A stretch of DNA of 64,000 bases from the NCBI GenBank assembly GCA_951804985.1, contig OX638130.1, positions 122,835,593 through 122,899,592 of the forward strand. Direction: 5' to 3'. The notes below the pieces were generated by a model. The model had not been told where the DNA came from and did not search any database. It saw only the letters and a program-made list of their open reading frames with translations. Shown in pieces: positions 8,958 to 20,769 of this stretch. The translations under genes were made by a program, and so were the position numbers. The stretch is from Dryomyza anilis (taxonomy: Eukaryota; Arthropoda; Insecta; Diptera; Dryomyzidae). Numbering within the stretch: position 1 is the stretch's first letter; each line of letters starts with the position of its first letter.

Positions 8958-11095
8958 ACTAGCATTTTGTACCCTGGTTACGCCACGGGGTTTTTCAGTA
9001 TTTTATTTTTTTTAAACCACGTTTTTTAAGCATAGTTCTTCATTTTCTAGTATATACTGAAGAAAAGTTTAGTTTAATTGTGTCAATTATAAAAAAATGT
9101 ACTGATTTTGGTTTTTTTATTGGATTTTCTAAAATTATAATTTTTATTCTTTTGTTTTTTTTTTGTTGTTTTTGTATATTTACTTTTGTTTCGTATTTTT
9201 TGTTAGTGTTTTTGCTCCTTTTGTTTTTGATTTTAATTTTATAGTTATCTCTTGTTTTAGTTTGTTTTGTTTTTTTTGTTCTTATTTACGTTTTCCCGTT
9301 TTTAATTTACTTTTGTTTTCACTGTTCTTTTTTCGTTTTTTGTTTGTTTTTTTATGGTTTTGTTTTTGAGTTTTTACTTTTACTCCAGATTTTTTTTGTT
9401 TCTGTTTCTCTTTCTGTATTTGTGTTTTTTTTTTGGCCATTTTGTTTTTGATTTAATTTTTGTATTTATCTCTTGTTTTAGTTTGTCTTCATTTTTCTCT
9501 TATTTATGTTTTACCCACTTTTGTTTTTCCTGTTTTACGTTTGTGTTCGCTGTTCCTTTTTCGTTTTTTGTTTGTTTGTTAGTTTGTTTCTGTTTCTGTT
9601 TTTGCTTTTGATTTTTTTTAGATTGACTTAGTTTTTGTTTTTATTTTCTATATTTTGATTTTGTTTTTGCATATTAGCTTTTTCTTTTGTTTATACATTT
9701 TACTGTTTTGCTTTGCTTGTGTTTTTGTGGTTTTGCGTTCTGCTTTTGTTTTTGATTTTACTTTTGTTCTTGTCTTTTATTTTTGTGTTCTAACCTGTTT
9801 GTGTTTGATTCTTTTTTTTTTGGTTTTGTATGTTTTGCTTTTGTGTTAATATTTTTTCTGTGTGTTTTTATTTTTTGCATTTGTTTTTATTTTTTGCTTT
9901 TCTGGCATTGCTTTTGTATTTATGAATTTATTTTTTTTTTGTATTTATGCATTTGTTTTCTTTTTTATCTTTTGTTCTGAGATTTAGTTTTTATTTTTGT
10001 ATTTTTGATTTGATTTTTGTGTTTTTGCTTGAAATATATTTTTTTTATTACTTATGTTTTTTGTGTTCTCACTTTTTTGTATTTGATTCGGTTTTTTGGA
10101 TTTGTATGTTTTGCTTTTTAATGTTTTTTCTGTGTGTTTCGCCTTTGTTTTTTTTTTTTTTTTTGCTTTTCTGATATTGCTTTTGTGTTTTTGATTTTGA
10201 ATTTTTGATTTGTTTTTCTTTATGATATTGTTTTTTTTTCTTTTGTTCTGAGATTTTGTTTTTATTTTTGTGTTTTTTATTTGGTATTTGAGGTTTTGCT
10301 TTGTTTTTGGTTTTTGGATTTTGGATTTTTGATTTTGTTGTTGTATTTATTTTTTTTTTTGTATTTATGCTTTTTTTTTTATCTTTTGTTCTGAGATTTA
10401 GTTTTTATTTTTGTGTTTTTGATTTGATTTTTGTGTTTTTGCTTGAAAAATATATTTTTTTTATTACTTTTGTTTTTGTGTTCTTACTTTTTGTGTTTGA
10501 TTCTGTTTTTTGGATTTGTATGTTTTGATTTTTAATGTTTTTCTGTGTGTTTCGCCTTTGTTTTTGTTTTTTTTTTTTATGATTTTCTGATATTGCTTTT
10601 GTGTTTTTAATTTTGAATTTTTGATTTTTTTTCTTTATGCTTTTGTTTTTTTTTCTGAGATTTTGTTTTAATTTTTGTGTTTTTGATTTGGTATTTGAGG
10701 TTTTACTTTGTTGTCTTTGTTTTTGGATTTTTGATTTTGTTGTTGTAATTATACTCTTGTTTTTTGGTTTTGGTTATTTTTTGCGTTTTTACTTTTAATC
10801 TTGATTTTTTTTGAATTTTTGATTTTGTTTTTTTCTCTTTTTGTATTTGTGTTTTTTTTTCTTTTGCTTTTGTTATTCTGTATTCGTTTTTGATTTTGTA
10901 ATTTTTTTTATTTGCTTTTTTGTTTAATGTTCGTAGCTAGTTTAAGTGACTAGTTATGTCGTTTTGAAAGTTTATTTTGTTTGAGAGGTGCCACGTTTCT
11001 TTATCCAATCCCGGCCATATATAGCCTATGTCACCGTCCTGCCTCCATGGTATCCTCGTGCAAAGATAAATATAGATATAGTAATTTCTCAATTC
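8958..11095 (+). mobile_element. simple-sequence-cored dispersed element, copy 1 (mini-me/Helitron-like)
   Basis: The left end reads ACTAGCATTTTGTACCCTGG then TTACGCCACGGGG. The right end has a conserved block (10952-11066) with AGTTATGTCGTTTTGAAAG, CCATATATAGCCTATGTCAC and CCATGGTATCCTCGTGCAAA, followed by ATATAGATATAG. Between them lie about 1.8 kb of T-rich sequence made of TTTTTG/GTTTTTGATTTTG words. The same ends occur at 32041-33565 (inverted) and 36411-37495 with different cores. The CAGACAG tract seen in those copies is missing here. No open frame is meaningful: all read as Phe/Leu/Val runs. Confidence 0.75.
9937..10750 (+). repeat. ~410-bp tandem duplication within the T-rich core
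   Basis: The segment with TTTTGTTCTGAGATTTAG, then TTTTTGCTTGAAA, then TTTTGGATTTGTATGTTTTG, then CTGTGTGTTTCGCCTTTG occurs twice. Anchors CTGAGATTT at 9977 and 10391 give a 414-bp offset; second-half anchors at 10248 and 10655 give 407. Low-complexity sequence elsewhere in the block does not align this way, so it is a true duplication. Confidence 0.75.
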
Positions 11096-11170
11096 GTATT
11101 GTAGCGTTCAATAAATACAGTAGTTATTTTAAATACAAATATAGTAAAACTTGTACAGAAATGGAATATA

Positions 11171-11505
11171 AAGGGTTTTTCAACAGGGACGCTACAAGAG
11201 TATAGCGACAGGAACAGCAAACGACGCCATATTTTTTGCCGCTCTTTTGAAATTTCTCTTCAGTAAGGTTTGGCATTTCATGATGGAAAGATATACGAAT
11301 TCGAATTTCGGTAGTAAATTTTAATAATTTCGACTCGTTGTTGTCTCGAATATCTTTCCATCATGAAATGGCAAACCTTACTGAAGAGATATGTCAAAAG
11401 AGCGGCAAGAAATATGGCGTCGTTTGCTGTCCCTTTTGTAACTTCCCTGTTGAAAAACCCTTGAAAAAAACTTTTGTAGCGCTCGTATTGAAAAACCCTT
11501 TATTA
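11171..11505. mobile_element. foldback (long inverted repeat) element
   Basis: A left arm beginning AAGGGTTTTTCAACAGGGA (11171), through CAAACGACGCCATATTTTTTG and GTAAGGTTTGGCATTTCATG, pairs with a right arm ending CCTGTTGAAAAACCCTT (11462). Arms are about 130 bp around a roughly 35-bp centre. A second terminal copy TTGAAAAACCCTTT lies at 11488-11502, so the right boundary may be there. No open frame. Long TIR with no coding sequence fits a non-autonomous DNA transposon. Confidence 0.8.
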
Positions 11506-12826
11506 ATGTAGTTATTTTTTATAGAAAAACATCTACATCGTTGTAGTAAAACCAAATACATTTCCTTTTAGTCATAAATTAAATGCATACGTATTTATTT
11601 TAAAGAAATTTATTAATTATTTTTAATACCTACCTTTTCGGTGTAGATCCAACCAATCAACCTTCAAATCATTCAACAAAAGCGTCGCATAATCAAAACA
11701 TTTTATAATGGAATATTGGTAAAATATTGATATTCATCACGAAAGTAATTCAAGCATGAATATTTGAACAAGCGTCAAAGTATTTATGCGTTTTGTGTTA
11801 CAAGTTACAAAATTGCCATGAACCAAAAATGTTCTTTATTTATTCTTTGTTTCTTTCTTTTTTTTCTTTTTTTTTTTTTCTTAGAGATACAATTTGTTAA
11901 TAGCGTCTATGTAAATAAAGTGTTTCGCATTCTTAGCCTTGATAACTTTGACGTTTAGCAATCAATCTCATTGTTAAAATTTAAAAATCTTTACAAACAC
12001 GTAGTCGAAAAGAAGATGAGAATGAAAAGAAAAAAAGAATATCACGTCATTCAAAACTTCGAGCAGACATCATAAATCACATACTACACTTCGTGTGCTC
12101 CGAACTGCACAGGACTTCAATCATAAATCGAAGGACTATGGATATGCGATACTTTGCTGCCATTTTCGCGTGTTTTTTGTGTTTTTTTTTTGAGTATCTC
12201 AAGTAACTTTTCTTTACGAATTTTTGCCCAAACTGTTAAGTTTTATCTGATTTTATTTTAATAATATTATATATATTTTTCTGGTTGAAGAAGTTTATGT
12301 TGCATGTCCTTCAATGCTGCACACTTTGCTTTTCTCCAAATTTGATTGAAATTTATGCTGACATTCAATATGTGCTGTGCTCTTTCAAAAAAGCAAAAAA
12401 AAAGATTATTTTTAATAAAATATTCAGCTGCTTATCAAGGTATAACGGATATTGGATTCAAAGACTTTTTGCTTTTAATTTGGTGAATGTTTTTGGAGGT
12501 GGCCAGCCATATTTGGTGGTGACCGTGTTTAGATATCAAAGTTTTTTTTTTACTTTGATGTTTCTAATTTCGGTTGCGGTTGTTGTGCTCATACTTAACA
12601 CAGGATATTAGTTGATATCTGTTATCCTTTTTGTGGTTTAACTATACGGAGAAACCGTATTGTCTCGCGGTCATGTCAAGGGGATTTTCGGATTTTATGT
12701 TTAAGTGCAGGAATTATTGTAGAATTATTTTTTGTTAAAAAAATATGAATATTAAATATTAATTTAAATAAACAATTAAAAAATGTATAATAGAATTTAT
12801 GATTAACATTTTTTTATATGTTCATA
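11506..12826. other. AT-rich non-coding DNA
   Basis: Nothing recognised with confidence. A 108-codon frame (12285-12611) ending in a hydrophobic stretch begins at TTG, not ATG, and has no splice or homology support. No tandem repeats. Confidence 0.5.
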
Positions 12827-13425
12827 TCGTCACTATCATGCCAAAGGGGAGAATGTGCGATTTTTGACAATAGCGACTATGAAAAATTTTAAATTTTGTC
12901 ATGCCAAAAGGGCGAATCTTTTCGTTTTTTCACCATAACATTTTATTGGCATAAGATAAAATGGTGGTTTAAAGGCATTTATTATGTGTTTTCAAAGCAC
13001 CTATGCATCATTAATTAAAAATATTTTGCAAAACATTAATTTGCCATTTGTTATATGCAGGAAAAAATGTTTGGAAAAATATTTTCAAATAATGATGCCA
13101 ATCAATAGGTGCTGTAAAAAAAATAATAAATACCTTTACATCACTATTTTATCCTGCGCTTATAAAAAGTTATAGCATAAAAACAAAAATATTTGCGTTT
13201 TGATCAGTATATAGCCTCACAAAATCCTTATTTATAATTCAGTAGTTTGTTTAAATCTAAATATATTTTATATACGTTGTAACAATAGACGAATAAACTA
13301 AAATAACAGAAAAAATTGAAAAAAAATATAAAAATTTCTAATTTTTAAAGCACTTCAAACTTTAAAATTTGATTTCCCAACATTTTTAAATATGCACATT
13401 CGCCCCTTTGGCATGACAGTGACGA
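12827..13425. mobile_element. TIR element with internal hairpin (copy 2)
   Basis: Ends TCGTCACTATCATGCC...AAAGGGGAGAATGTG and GCACATTCGCCCC...GGCATGACAGTGACGA form inverted repeats and are flanked by TA on both sides. Internally CATGCCAAAAGGGCGAATC at 12899 opens a second inverted repeat, with TTTATTGGCATAAGATAAAA pairing to a block near 13150-13180. About 599 bp, no coding capacity. Same family as 6794-7902 and 27520-28280. Confidence 0.85.
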
Positions 13426-14389
13426 TATTACAAAACAAATATATGGGCACTTCGACGAGTTGTGACCCTGACCCCGCTTCGATCAAAGAAGTTTAAATTT
13501 AATTTTTCAGTTATCTTTGGTTTCCCCTTCACCCTCTTAATGACTTCTAAATACACGATTTTTGTTGTTTTTAACTACCCCAAAACAATATAAAAAATAA
13601 ACTCTACTTCAAAAAATTCTTAGAGACAACAACATGCCTTACAAATCAGTTGAAGATAATCGCGTGACAATTCAACTCGTTTCCCACACAGCTTAAATAA
13701 AGCAAATGCATTTATTTGCTGCTTTTGCTATTGCTATTGCTATGACTGTGATGCTCTCTTAATTCTCTCACCAACTCATTCTTTAATTTTGCCTTTCATT
13801 CTTTTATTCATTCTTTCACTCATTCACTGTGTGGCTTCTATGATTTTTTATTATGTTTTCGGCATTTTTCTGGTGCACCGGACGGAAATCTTACAACAGC
13901 ATTGCAGCAAAATAATGCAATGTGCTATGGGAAAAATGTTGCTGCCATGTTGCAGAGCAACAGCAACAACAGTAGCAATGGCAGCAACAATGCCGTGCAG
14001 TTGTTGCATGTTTCACTGAAATATGTTTCACTTTTCTGTGCGAAACACACTCCATATTTTATGCCACACGAAATCCTGTTGAGTGTTCGTTCGTCGCATG
14101 CGATTCGTTTAGTTCTAGTAGTTCTTAATGTAGTTGCTGCTGTTACTGTTGTTGTTACTTTTGTTGCTATGACTGAAATGCTGCTCTGGGAACCGGTGCG
14201 GCGGCACTCAGCCATACATTCCGTGAATTCATGGTGACAATATATCTCAGGCTGCACACAACAAAACCGAAAAATTTAAAAACTACAAGCAACAGACAAA
14301 AGTGGTAAAACACTGAAAATCCAACTGAATTCAAGTGAAAAACGGTTCGTTTTGGAAAATTGCAGTAATAATTTTAGGTGTTCCTTTTT
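13426..14389. other. unique non-coding island with CAG/CAA repeats
   Basis: From about 13630 the composition becomes GC-richer and shows interrupted CAG/CAA triplets (AGCAACAGCAACAACAG near 13966) and GTTGCTGCTGTTACTGTTG near 14132. Both strands are open around 13900-14250, as expected for triplet-rich DNA, so I do not call a gene. Opa-like triplets are common in fly introns and untranslated regions. Confidence 0.4.
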
Positions 14390-15515
14390 TCTCAGTCAAA
14401 ATTTAAATTTTTAGCCAAAAACAAAAGTTTTCTGGCCAAATTGAAATCTTCAATCATAATTGAAATTTTGAGTCACAATTTAAATTTTATGTCAAAATTT
14501 AAACTTACAGTCAAAATTGGAATTTTCAGTTAAAATTTTCAATCAAAATAGACATTTTCAGAAACAAAAATGAAATTTTTAGTCAAAATTGAAATTTTCT
14601 GTTAAAATTGGAATTTTCTGTTAAAATTGGAATTTTCAGTCAAAATAAAAAAAAAAAAATTTTTTAGTCAAAATTAAAATTTTCAGTCAAAATTTTAAAT
14701 TTCAGACAAAATTGAAATTTACAGTCAAAATTTTAAATTTCAGATAAAATTAAAATTTTCAGTTAGAATATAAATTTTCTATCAAATTTGAAATTTTCAG
14801 TCATAATCATAATTGAAATTTTCAGTAAAAGTTGAAATTTTCTGTAAAAATGGAAATTTCAGTTCAAATTGAAATTTTCAGTCAAAATTTAAATTTTCAG
14901 TCAGAATATAAATTTTCTCTCAAAATAGAAATTTTCAGTCAAAATTGAAATTTTCTGTTAAAATGGTAATTTTCAGTCAAAATCCAAAAAAAAAAAAAAT
15001 ATATTAAACTTTTTTTTTTGTTGGCAAAATTAAAATTTTCAGTCAAAATTAAAATTTTCAGTCAAAATTAAAATTTTCAGTCAAAATTTTAAATTTCAGA
15101 CAAAATTGAAATTTTCAGTCAAAATTTTAAATTTCAGACAAAATTGAAATTTTCAGTCCAAATTTAAAATTTCTGATAAAATTGAAATTTTCAGTCAGAA
15201 TATAAATTTGAAATTTTCAGTAAAAGTTTAAATTTTCATTAAAAATTGAAATTTTCATTAAAAATTGAAATTTCAGTTCAAATTGAAATTTTCAGTCAAA
15301 AATTAAATTTTCAGTCAGAATATAAATTTTCTCTCAAATTTGAAATTTTCAGTCATAATTGAAATTTTTAACCAAATTTTAAATTTTCAGTCAAATAGAA
15401 ATTTTCACTAAAAATGGAAATTTTAAGTCAAAATTGAAATTTTCAATCAAAATCCAAATTGATATTTCCAGTCTAATTCAAAATTTACCACAATTGTAAT
15501 TTTCAGACAAAATAG
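14390..15515 (+). repeat. 19-bp minisatellite, GTCAAAATTGAAATTTTCA
   Basis: A degenerate array of a 19-bp unit GTCAAAATTGAAATTTTCA with variants (AAATTTTAAATTTCAGAC, AATATAAATTTTCAGTC). The unit is partly self-complementary around TTGAAATTTTCAA. Roughly 55 units. Two A-rich interruptions occur near 14650 and 14990. The unit is closely related to the 19-bp unit at 39695-42525. Confidence 0.9.
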
Positions 15516-16036
15516 ATTTTTTAAATTATCAACTTTAAAACACAAAAGATATTAAAAGAATTTCAGAAATTGAATTTGTATTTCAAAATGTACCTAATGT
15601 CTTCTTATCTTTAATATAATATCTTCTTATCTTCAATTCTTTAAATTCATATTACACCGTCCGACAGACAGTACATATTACACATGAATCAAATGATATA
15701 GGTCTGAAACTGGGGACCAAATGAAGTTAAACTGCATTTTCATTTTTTTTATTTCGTGATCCTGTTTTCTTTTAAAAGAACTTCAAACTTTTAAAGGATA
15801 ATAATTTTCGAAATATTTTTTTTTAACTTGTACAAGTCGTACCATACAGTATTTGCTGTCAAATGAAAGAAGAATATCTTGGCAATTTTATGTATTATTT
15901 TATTTTATACTCTCAGGACGAATTAAATGTAATAATGTACTTTTAAATTTTTAAACTTTTATCCTTTAATATCCTTTGAAATTGCCAATGAATAATTCCG
16001 AAAAAAAATGTTTATGAGTGATATACAGGGTGGTCT
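15516..16036. other. AT-rich non-coding DNA
   Basis: No gene or repeat identified, apart from a GTCCGACAGACAGTAC stretch near 15660. Confidence 0.5.
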
Positions 16037-16844
16037 GCTTTGGGGTGCAAATATTTTAGTGACTGATTCCTTTGTTCATTTCTTGAAAAATATTGTTCTA
16101 GTGTTAGGGTCTATTTGGAACACCCAATGATATACAGGGTGTTTTCAAAATTTCCTTTACAAAAATTGATACAACCGTATAGTTAATTATCACTTCCACA
16201 ATGTATAGACCAGAACAAAAATAATACATTCATTTTATAGATAATCGATCATAGTTTCTAGTAAAAATTTAATATAGGCATTTTATTTGGGCGCTAGGAG
16301 ATTTTTCTCATCAAAGTAAAAAAATAAATATTTTATTACAACTTTTTTTATATATTTTATATATATATTTTCTTTATATTTTTTTAATATTTGAATGTAT
16401 CATAGTGTAATAAACAATTTCTTCATACACTATTTGTATCTCGCAATTACCGTTTTCCTTGCGGAGCACTTCTTGTAGTGCTCTCATAATTCTCAAATTT
16501 CTCAAAATACCATTTTATTATAAAAAACAATATTTAGTTCTAATAAAATATTTATTTTTTTTTAATTTGATGAGAAAAATCTCCTAGCGCACGAAAAAAA
16601 ATGCCTATGTTAAATTTTTACTAGAAACTGTGATCGATTATCTTTAAAATGAATGTAATATTTTTGCTCTGGGATATACATTGCAGAAGTTATAATTAAC
16701 TATACGGTTTTATCAATTTTTTAAGGGAAATTTTGAAAACACCCTGTATATCATTGGGTGTTCCAAATAGACCCTGACTCTAGAACAATTTCTTTCATGA
16801 AATGAACCAAGGAATCAGTCCCTAAAATATTTGCACCTCAAAGC
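16037..16844. mobile_element. 808-bp foldback element with ~300-bp arms
   Basis: The left arm starting GCTTTGGGGTGCAAATATTT (16037) is repeated in inverse orientation in the right arm, which ends AAATATTTGCACCTCAAAGC (16844). Arms of about 300 bp align, including TATACAGGGTGTTTTCAAAA (left) against TTTTGAAAACACCCTGTATA (right), ATAATCGATCATAGTTTCTA against TAGAAACTGTGATCGATTAT, and GAGATTTTTCTCATC against GATGAGAAAAATCTC. A roughly 190-bp AT-rich spacer separates them. No open frame. A long-TIR non-autonomous transposon is the simplest reading; transcribed, it would form a very long hairpin. Confidence 0.88.
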
Positions 16845-17429
16845 GTATAAAGTATCACATATCCAAATTTTATCCCATAAAGTTTTGGAAATCGCATAAG
16901 AGATCACAAACTAAAAAAGCGATTAGAACAGCAAATGTTTTTATTAAATTGGTGAATTTCATTGCTGGGTTGATTAATGAATGCAATTAATGTCGGTTGC
17001 TATATTTATGTCGATTAGTTTTTTCTGTGTTCAGATCCATATGAATTTCATGTTGTTTATTTCAAAATATTAGCTAAAGTATTCTCAATGGAATACAAAA
17101 CAAATTAGATGGAAAACCCAAATCTGTAAAAAGTTAAAGTCCAAAATATGCAGAAAATGACGAGAATCGCCATATATTTGTATTACATATCAACTCCAAA
17201 TCTTTAGGCAATCTTAAAAAACTGCGTCCGTCGGAAAATCAGTAAGATCGTGGATAAATAAAAAGGCCGCCTTTTGTTATCCAGTGATATTCGAATTTTA
17301 TATTTAAAAATCATATTTTGATGCAAAACCCTTATTGTTTCGAAACAAAGCATGTTTTAACTAAGAAGTGCCCATCTAGTGGTGCTTTTCGCCCTTTGTG
17401 CATGCAACAGAAACCTTTTTGTGATACAA
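16845..17429. other. AT-rich non-coding DNA
   Basis: Nothing recognised. The frame beginning near 17318 runs into the dispersed repeat that follows. Confidence 0.5.
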
Positions 17430-17735
17430 AAACAATCAGTAGTTATTTTTTGATAAATAAAAATTATTCACAGTACAGCGGATTCGCGTTTCTCTGGTAT
17501 GAACTCTGCATGTGCTTTGTTATTTGCTTTCTTCGATCACTTGTGTAACGTTAAGTCGAACACAACAACAAACGCACATGTTCAGCTGAGTTCACTACAT
17601 TCCTATTGCAAGTGCAATAACAAACATAAGCGAATCCAACAATACAGCAGCGAAACGGACGCGATTGTCTTCGCGAAAATACAAATAACAAAATTAGTTG
17701 CTGTTGTTGACAAAAACAACTTTATGTTGGGAACG
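17430..17735 (+). repeat. dispersed repeat family, copy A
   Basis: Shares an ordered set of words with 19684-19940 and 35777-36154: GTGATACAAAAACAATCAGT / GTACAAAAACAA, TGTGCTTTGTTATT, GATCACTTGTGTAACG / ATCATTTGTGTAGC, TCGAACACAACAACAAA, GCGAATCCAACAATACAGCA, and TTCGCGAAAATACAAATAAC. No terminal repeats or target duplication could be fixed. On the minus strand all three copies read C-x-C-C/x-V-R-F/L-x-x-TQ-M/V-I, interrupted by stops in this copy, so it may be a decayed transposon frame. Confidence 0.6.
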
Positions 17736-18789
17736 GGAGGGCTGTTGATTTTTATAGCAATAAAGGTTAAAGATAGTCTAGCGCATTGTTTTAGGACTTT
17801 TAGTACTATTTTGACATATTTATTTTGCTTCCAAATCTATGATGATTCGCAATGTAAAAGTGCGGCTGAATAAAACACAGAAAGTATAACCTTATATGTT
17901 AAAAAAAATTAATTTCAATAACCTTTGGGCTTTTGAAAACAAGGAAGGACCTGTTCAAATAGCAGCAACAAGATATACGAAGCAACATTTTTAATTTGAG
18001 TTTTTTTTTTGTAGAACTGATAAATAATTAAAAGACTCATTAACACAGTAACAGTCTCAGTCACGTGTAGCATATGTGCCCCGGCTGTTAATTAACTGCA
18101 ACTGATCCGGGGTATTATTTGTGTGTCACAAATACGCAGTGAGGTGCAGGACGTAGAGTGCAGAATAGTAGAAGAGTAGGACGCACATATTTAGCTAGCA
18201 AACACCATAATTAAAGTCATTGCGCGGAATAATTCAAACAAACTTTATTTGAATAAAATCTGCTATTTTCTGTGTTTTATTTTAAATTACAAAATGAAAT
18301 AAAATGATATGAAACAGAACAGAACGAAACGAAAAACAAACAAACGAACGAACGACTGCAACAAGGAGTAACTGTACTCAAAGTTTAACCAAAGTCCAGG
18401 CAAGTGTGACATGACATGGTGGGCGGGCGGTATACGTTGAACGATGGGTGGGCGGGTGTTTGAAATTACTGCGGGTTGAGGGCCGAAACTTGTGCACATG
18501 AATTTGCATAAAGTGCGCGTTTCCGCACTAAAATCAAATTAGATGCAGAAGCACGTCGAACCAAATGATGTCGGCGTTGCCGTACGACCGTCCGTCGCCT
18601 GGTCATGACCAAGTGTGTGGTTGCAAGAGGACGGCATAGAATGGGTAGTTCCAGTGTGGTGCATTAAAGGGCGCTTGTTGCGCTGACACTGTGTGAGAGT
18701 TTGCATCAAGGTTCTGATGTCCTCGGGCACTTTGCATATTCATACGTACTCGCAGGAGCAGTTCATAAATGTCCTACGAGCACATTTTA
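17736..18789. other. unique non-coding DNA, GC-richer from 18050
   Basis: Contains CAGTCTCAGTCACGTG near 18050, GTGGGCGGGCGGTATACG near 18420 and GTACGACCGTCCGTCG near 18580. Both strands show short open frames, none convincing. A plausible regulatory island but with no direct proof. Confidence 0.3.
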
Positions 18790-18975
18790 CTACTTTTATT
18801 TTGATTTTTTTGATGTTTTCTGTATTTCTATTTTTTCTGTTTTTTTTTCGATTTTTCTGCTTTTTCTACTTTTTCTGCATTTTTCTACTTTTTCTGCCTT
18901 TTTTACTTTTTTCTGCTTTTTCTCCTTTTTTCTGCTTTTTTTACTTTTTTCTGCTTTTTTTACTATATCTTTTAA
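18790..18975 (+). repeat. TTTTTCTGC/TTTTTCTAC pyrimidine-rich microsatellite
   Basis: A run of roughly 9-11-bp units alternating TTTTTCTGC and TTTTTCTAC. It holds open a 281-codon frame (18693-19538) by coding for Phe/Leu/Cys runs. I judge that frame to be a by-product. Confidence 0.85.
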
Positions 18976-19683
18976 TTTTTGTTCTACACTATTTACCATA
19001 TTACTTGCATATATATGCATGCATAAACATGCACATGCCGTCCGTCGCTCGAGAGACAGCAACATGCCAACGCTTGAGTGCTTTTTCAATGCTCCTCGAA
19101 CGCCTGCTAAACGAGTCTAGTGTCGCCAGTGCGCCGACGGACATACAGACAGACGGTTGGACTATATGTTTCCAAATATCAAAAAAAGCAGAAATAAAAA
19201 CAGACGTCGTCACTCGTTGGCAACACTTTGCTGCAAGTTTGCAACAACTGCAGTGTCGTCGCTGTAGTCTGCCTAATAGGCGAATAAACGTAGGCGGCAA
19301 CACTGGTACTGCCAACGCAACAACATTCAACCCCCAATCAACAAACCACCCAGCAACCTTTCAAACAACTATGCCGCCAACCAACTATCCAACCCAAACC
19401 TACTTCATGCCACCCACACATTTGTCTGCCTTTAAACATGGCTGTGAAATTTCCGTCAAGTGTTGCAGTTTTTTCACTAACAACTGTAAAAAATTGCTAA
19501 CTACTTTATGCCTCAAATTATATTTAAATATTTGTTGAACATTTTTTTGTAAATAAAACTTTTGTTAACCTAACAAATAACTAACTTGATTTTTTATATC
19601 TGTGCGTCAGTATAAGATTTCGTCACCCTTATTTTGTTTTTTTTTAATTTTTGAATCTTTGCGCCCACAACAAAAATCTATTT
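18976..19683. other. GC-richer unique island
   Basis: Includes TATATATGCATGCATAAAC, GACAGACGGTTGG and a CAAC/CCAA-rich stretch around 19320-19420. Open on both strands in places, with no recognisable domain. Poly(A)-signal-like AATAAA occurs near 19552 but no transcript can be argued. Confidence 0.3.
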
Positions 19684-19940
19684 GTTGTACAAAAACAAAG
19701 AAAAGTAGTTTTTTGTAAATGAAATAACTCGCGGAATGGCGAACACGCGTTTTTCTTAATACGAACTTAGCTTGTGCTTTGTTATTGTTTACTCTGATCA
19801 TTTGTGTAGCGGAAAATCGAACACAACAACAAACACACTGCTTTTGCAAGTGCAACAACAACAAAAATGCGAATCAAACAACACAGCAACGAAGCACGCG
19901 ATGAAGTTCTTCGCGGAAATACAATAAAAAAAATTCGTAG
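19684..19940 (+). repeat. dispersed repeat family, copy B
   Basis: Same ordered words as copies A and C: GTACAAAAACAAAG, TTGTGCTTTGTTATTG, TGATCATTTGTGTAGCG, AATCGAACACAACAACAAAC, GCAAGTGCAACAACAAC, AACACAGCAACGAAGC and TTCGCGGAAATACAATAA. The minus-strand reading CVCCCVRFSATQMIRVNNNK is uninterrupted here. Confidence 0.6.
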
Positions 19941-20769
19941 AATCAAGAAAGTCTAGCTTTGAAATTTGAAAGGAATATTTCATAATTTCGTAGTGAACAT
20001 GATTTAATACAGAATAATAAAATTAATAAAGTAGAGTCGGTTGCAAGTTCTTCACGATAGTAGGTGTTGTTGAACAATAAGAAGATTTTATATGTGGCGA
20101 ATGCCTGTGCCGAAATAATGAATTTAATATTCATTTAATATTTTAAAAGCAAAATAAACCAAATTTATATTTTATATAGCTGGACCATTAGTAAACTATA
20201 ATTGAGTTTTGTCCAATTTTGCATAGCTTCCTCTTTTTTATGGGTTAGATATAGAATCTATCATATGGAATCCACCATACAAAATTCATTTGGACAAGTG
20301 AATTTAGTACAGTTAAATTTTATAATTAAAAATTTTGTGAAAATGTGGATTTATTTACAAAATGCATTTGAACGGGTTGATCTTCTGAAGATCGCCTTTT
20401 TATTAGGTTGGGTATGGAATTCACCATAAAAAAATCATTATACAAATAAATTTAAAATATCTAAAATATATTAAAATAGGTCTATGAAATAAAGTTTCAA
20501 TCCATAAAAAAGTTACAAATTTATAAAATAAAAAATCTCTAAAATAATTTAAAAACGCAAAAATGAATTTAAAAACTCTAAAATAAATTACAAATCTATA
20601 ATAAAAATTGAAAAATGGTAAAATAAACAGAAAAAACTTTAATATAAATTAAAAATTTGTAAAACTAAAATAAAAATCTCTAAAATATGTGAAAAGTCTC
20701 CAATATATATTTTAAAAATCTATAAAATTAATTAAATATATATTTTTTTATAAACACTTTGTATAAATT
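19941..20769. repeat. AT-rich DNA ending in a small TCTAAAATAAAT-type repeat block
   Basis: To 20455 mostly featureless, except two related segments (about 20240-20310 and 20404-20455) sharing TATGGAATYCACCATA. From 20455 to 20755 there is a degenerate repeat of AAAATCTCTAAAATAAATTA-type units, an outlier of the 17-bp family at 22620-25850. Confidence 0.5.

Noticed and set aside
12285..12611. 108-codon frame with a hydrophobic C-terminal segment
   Set aside because: Begins at TTG, the first ATG is internal, base composition matches surrounding non-coding DNA and there is no homology I can name.
18693..19538. 281-codon plus-strand open frame, the longest in the window
   Set aside because: Its first half is a TTTTTCTGC/TTTTTCTAC microsatellite read as Phe/Leu/Cys runs, and the rest is open on the minus strand too. 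No domain, no splice context.
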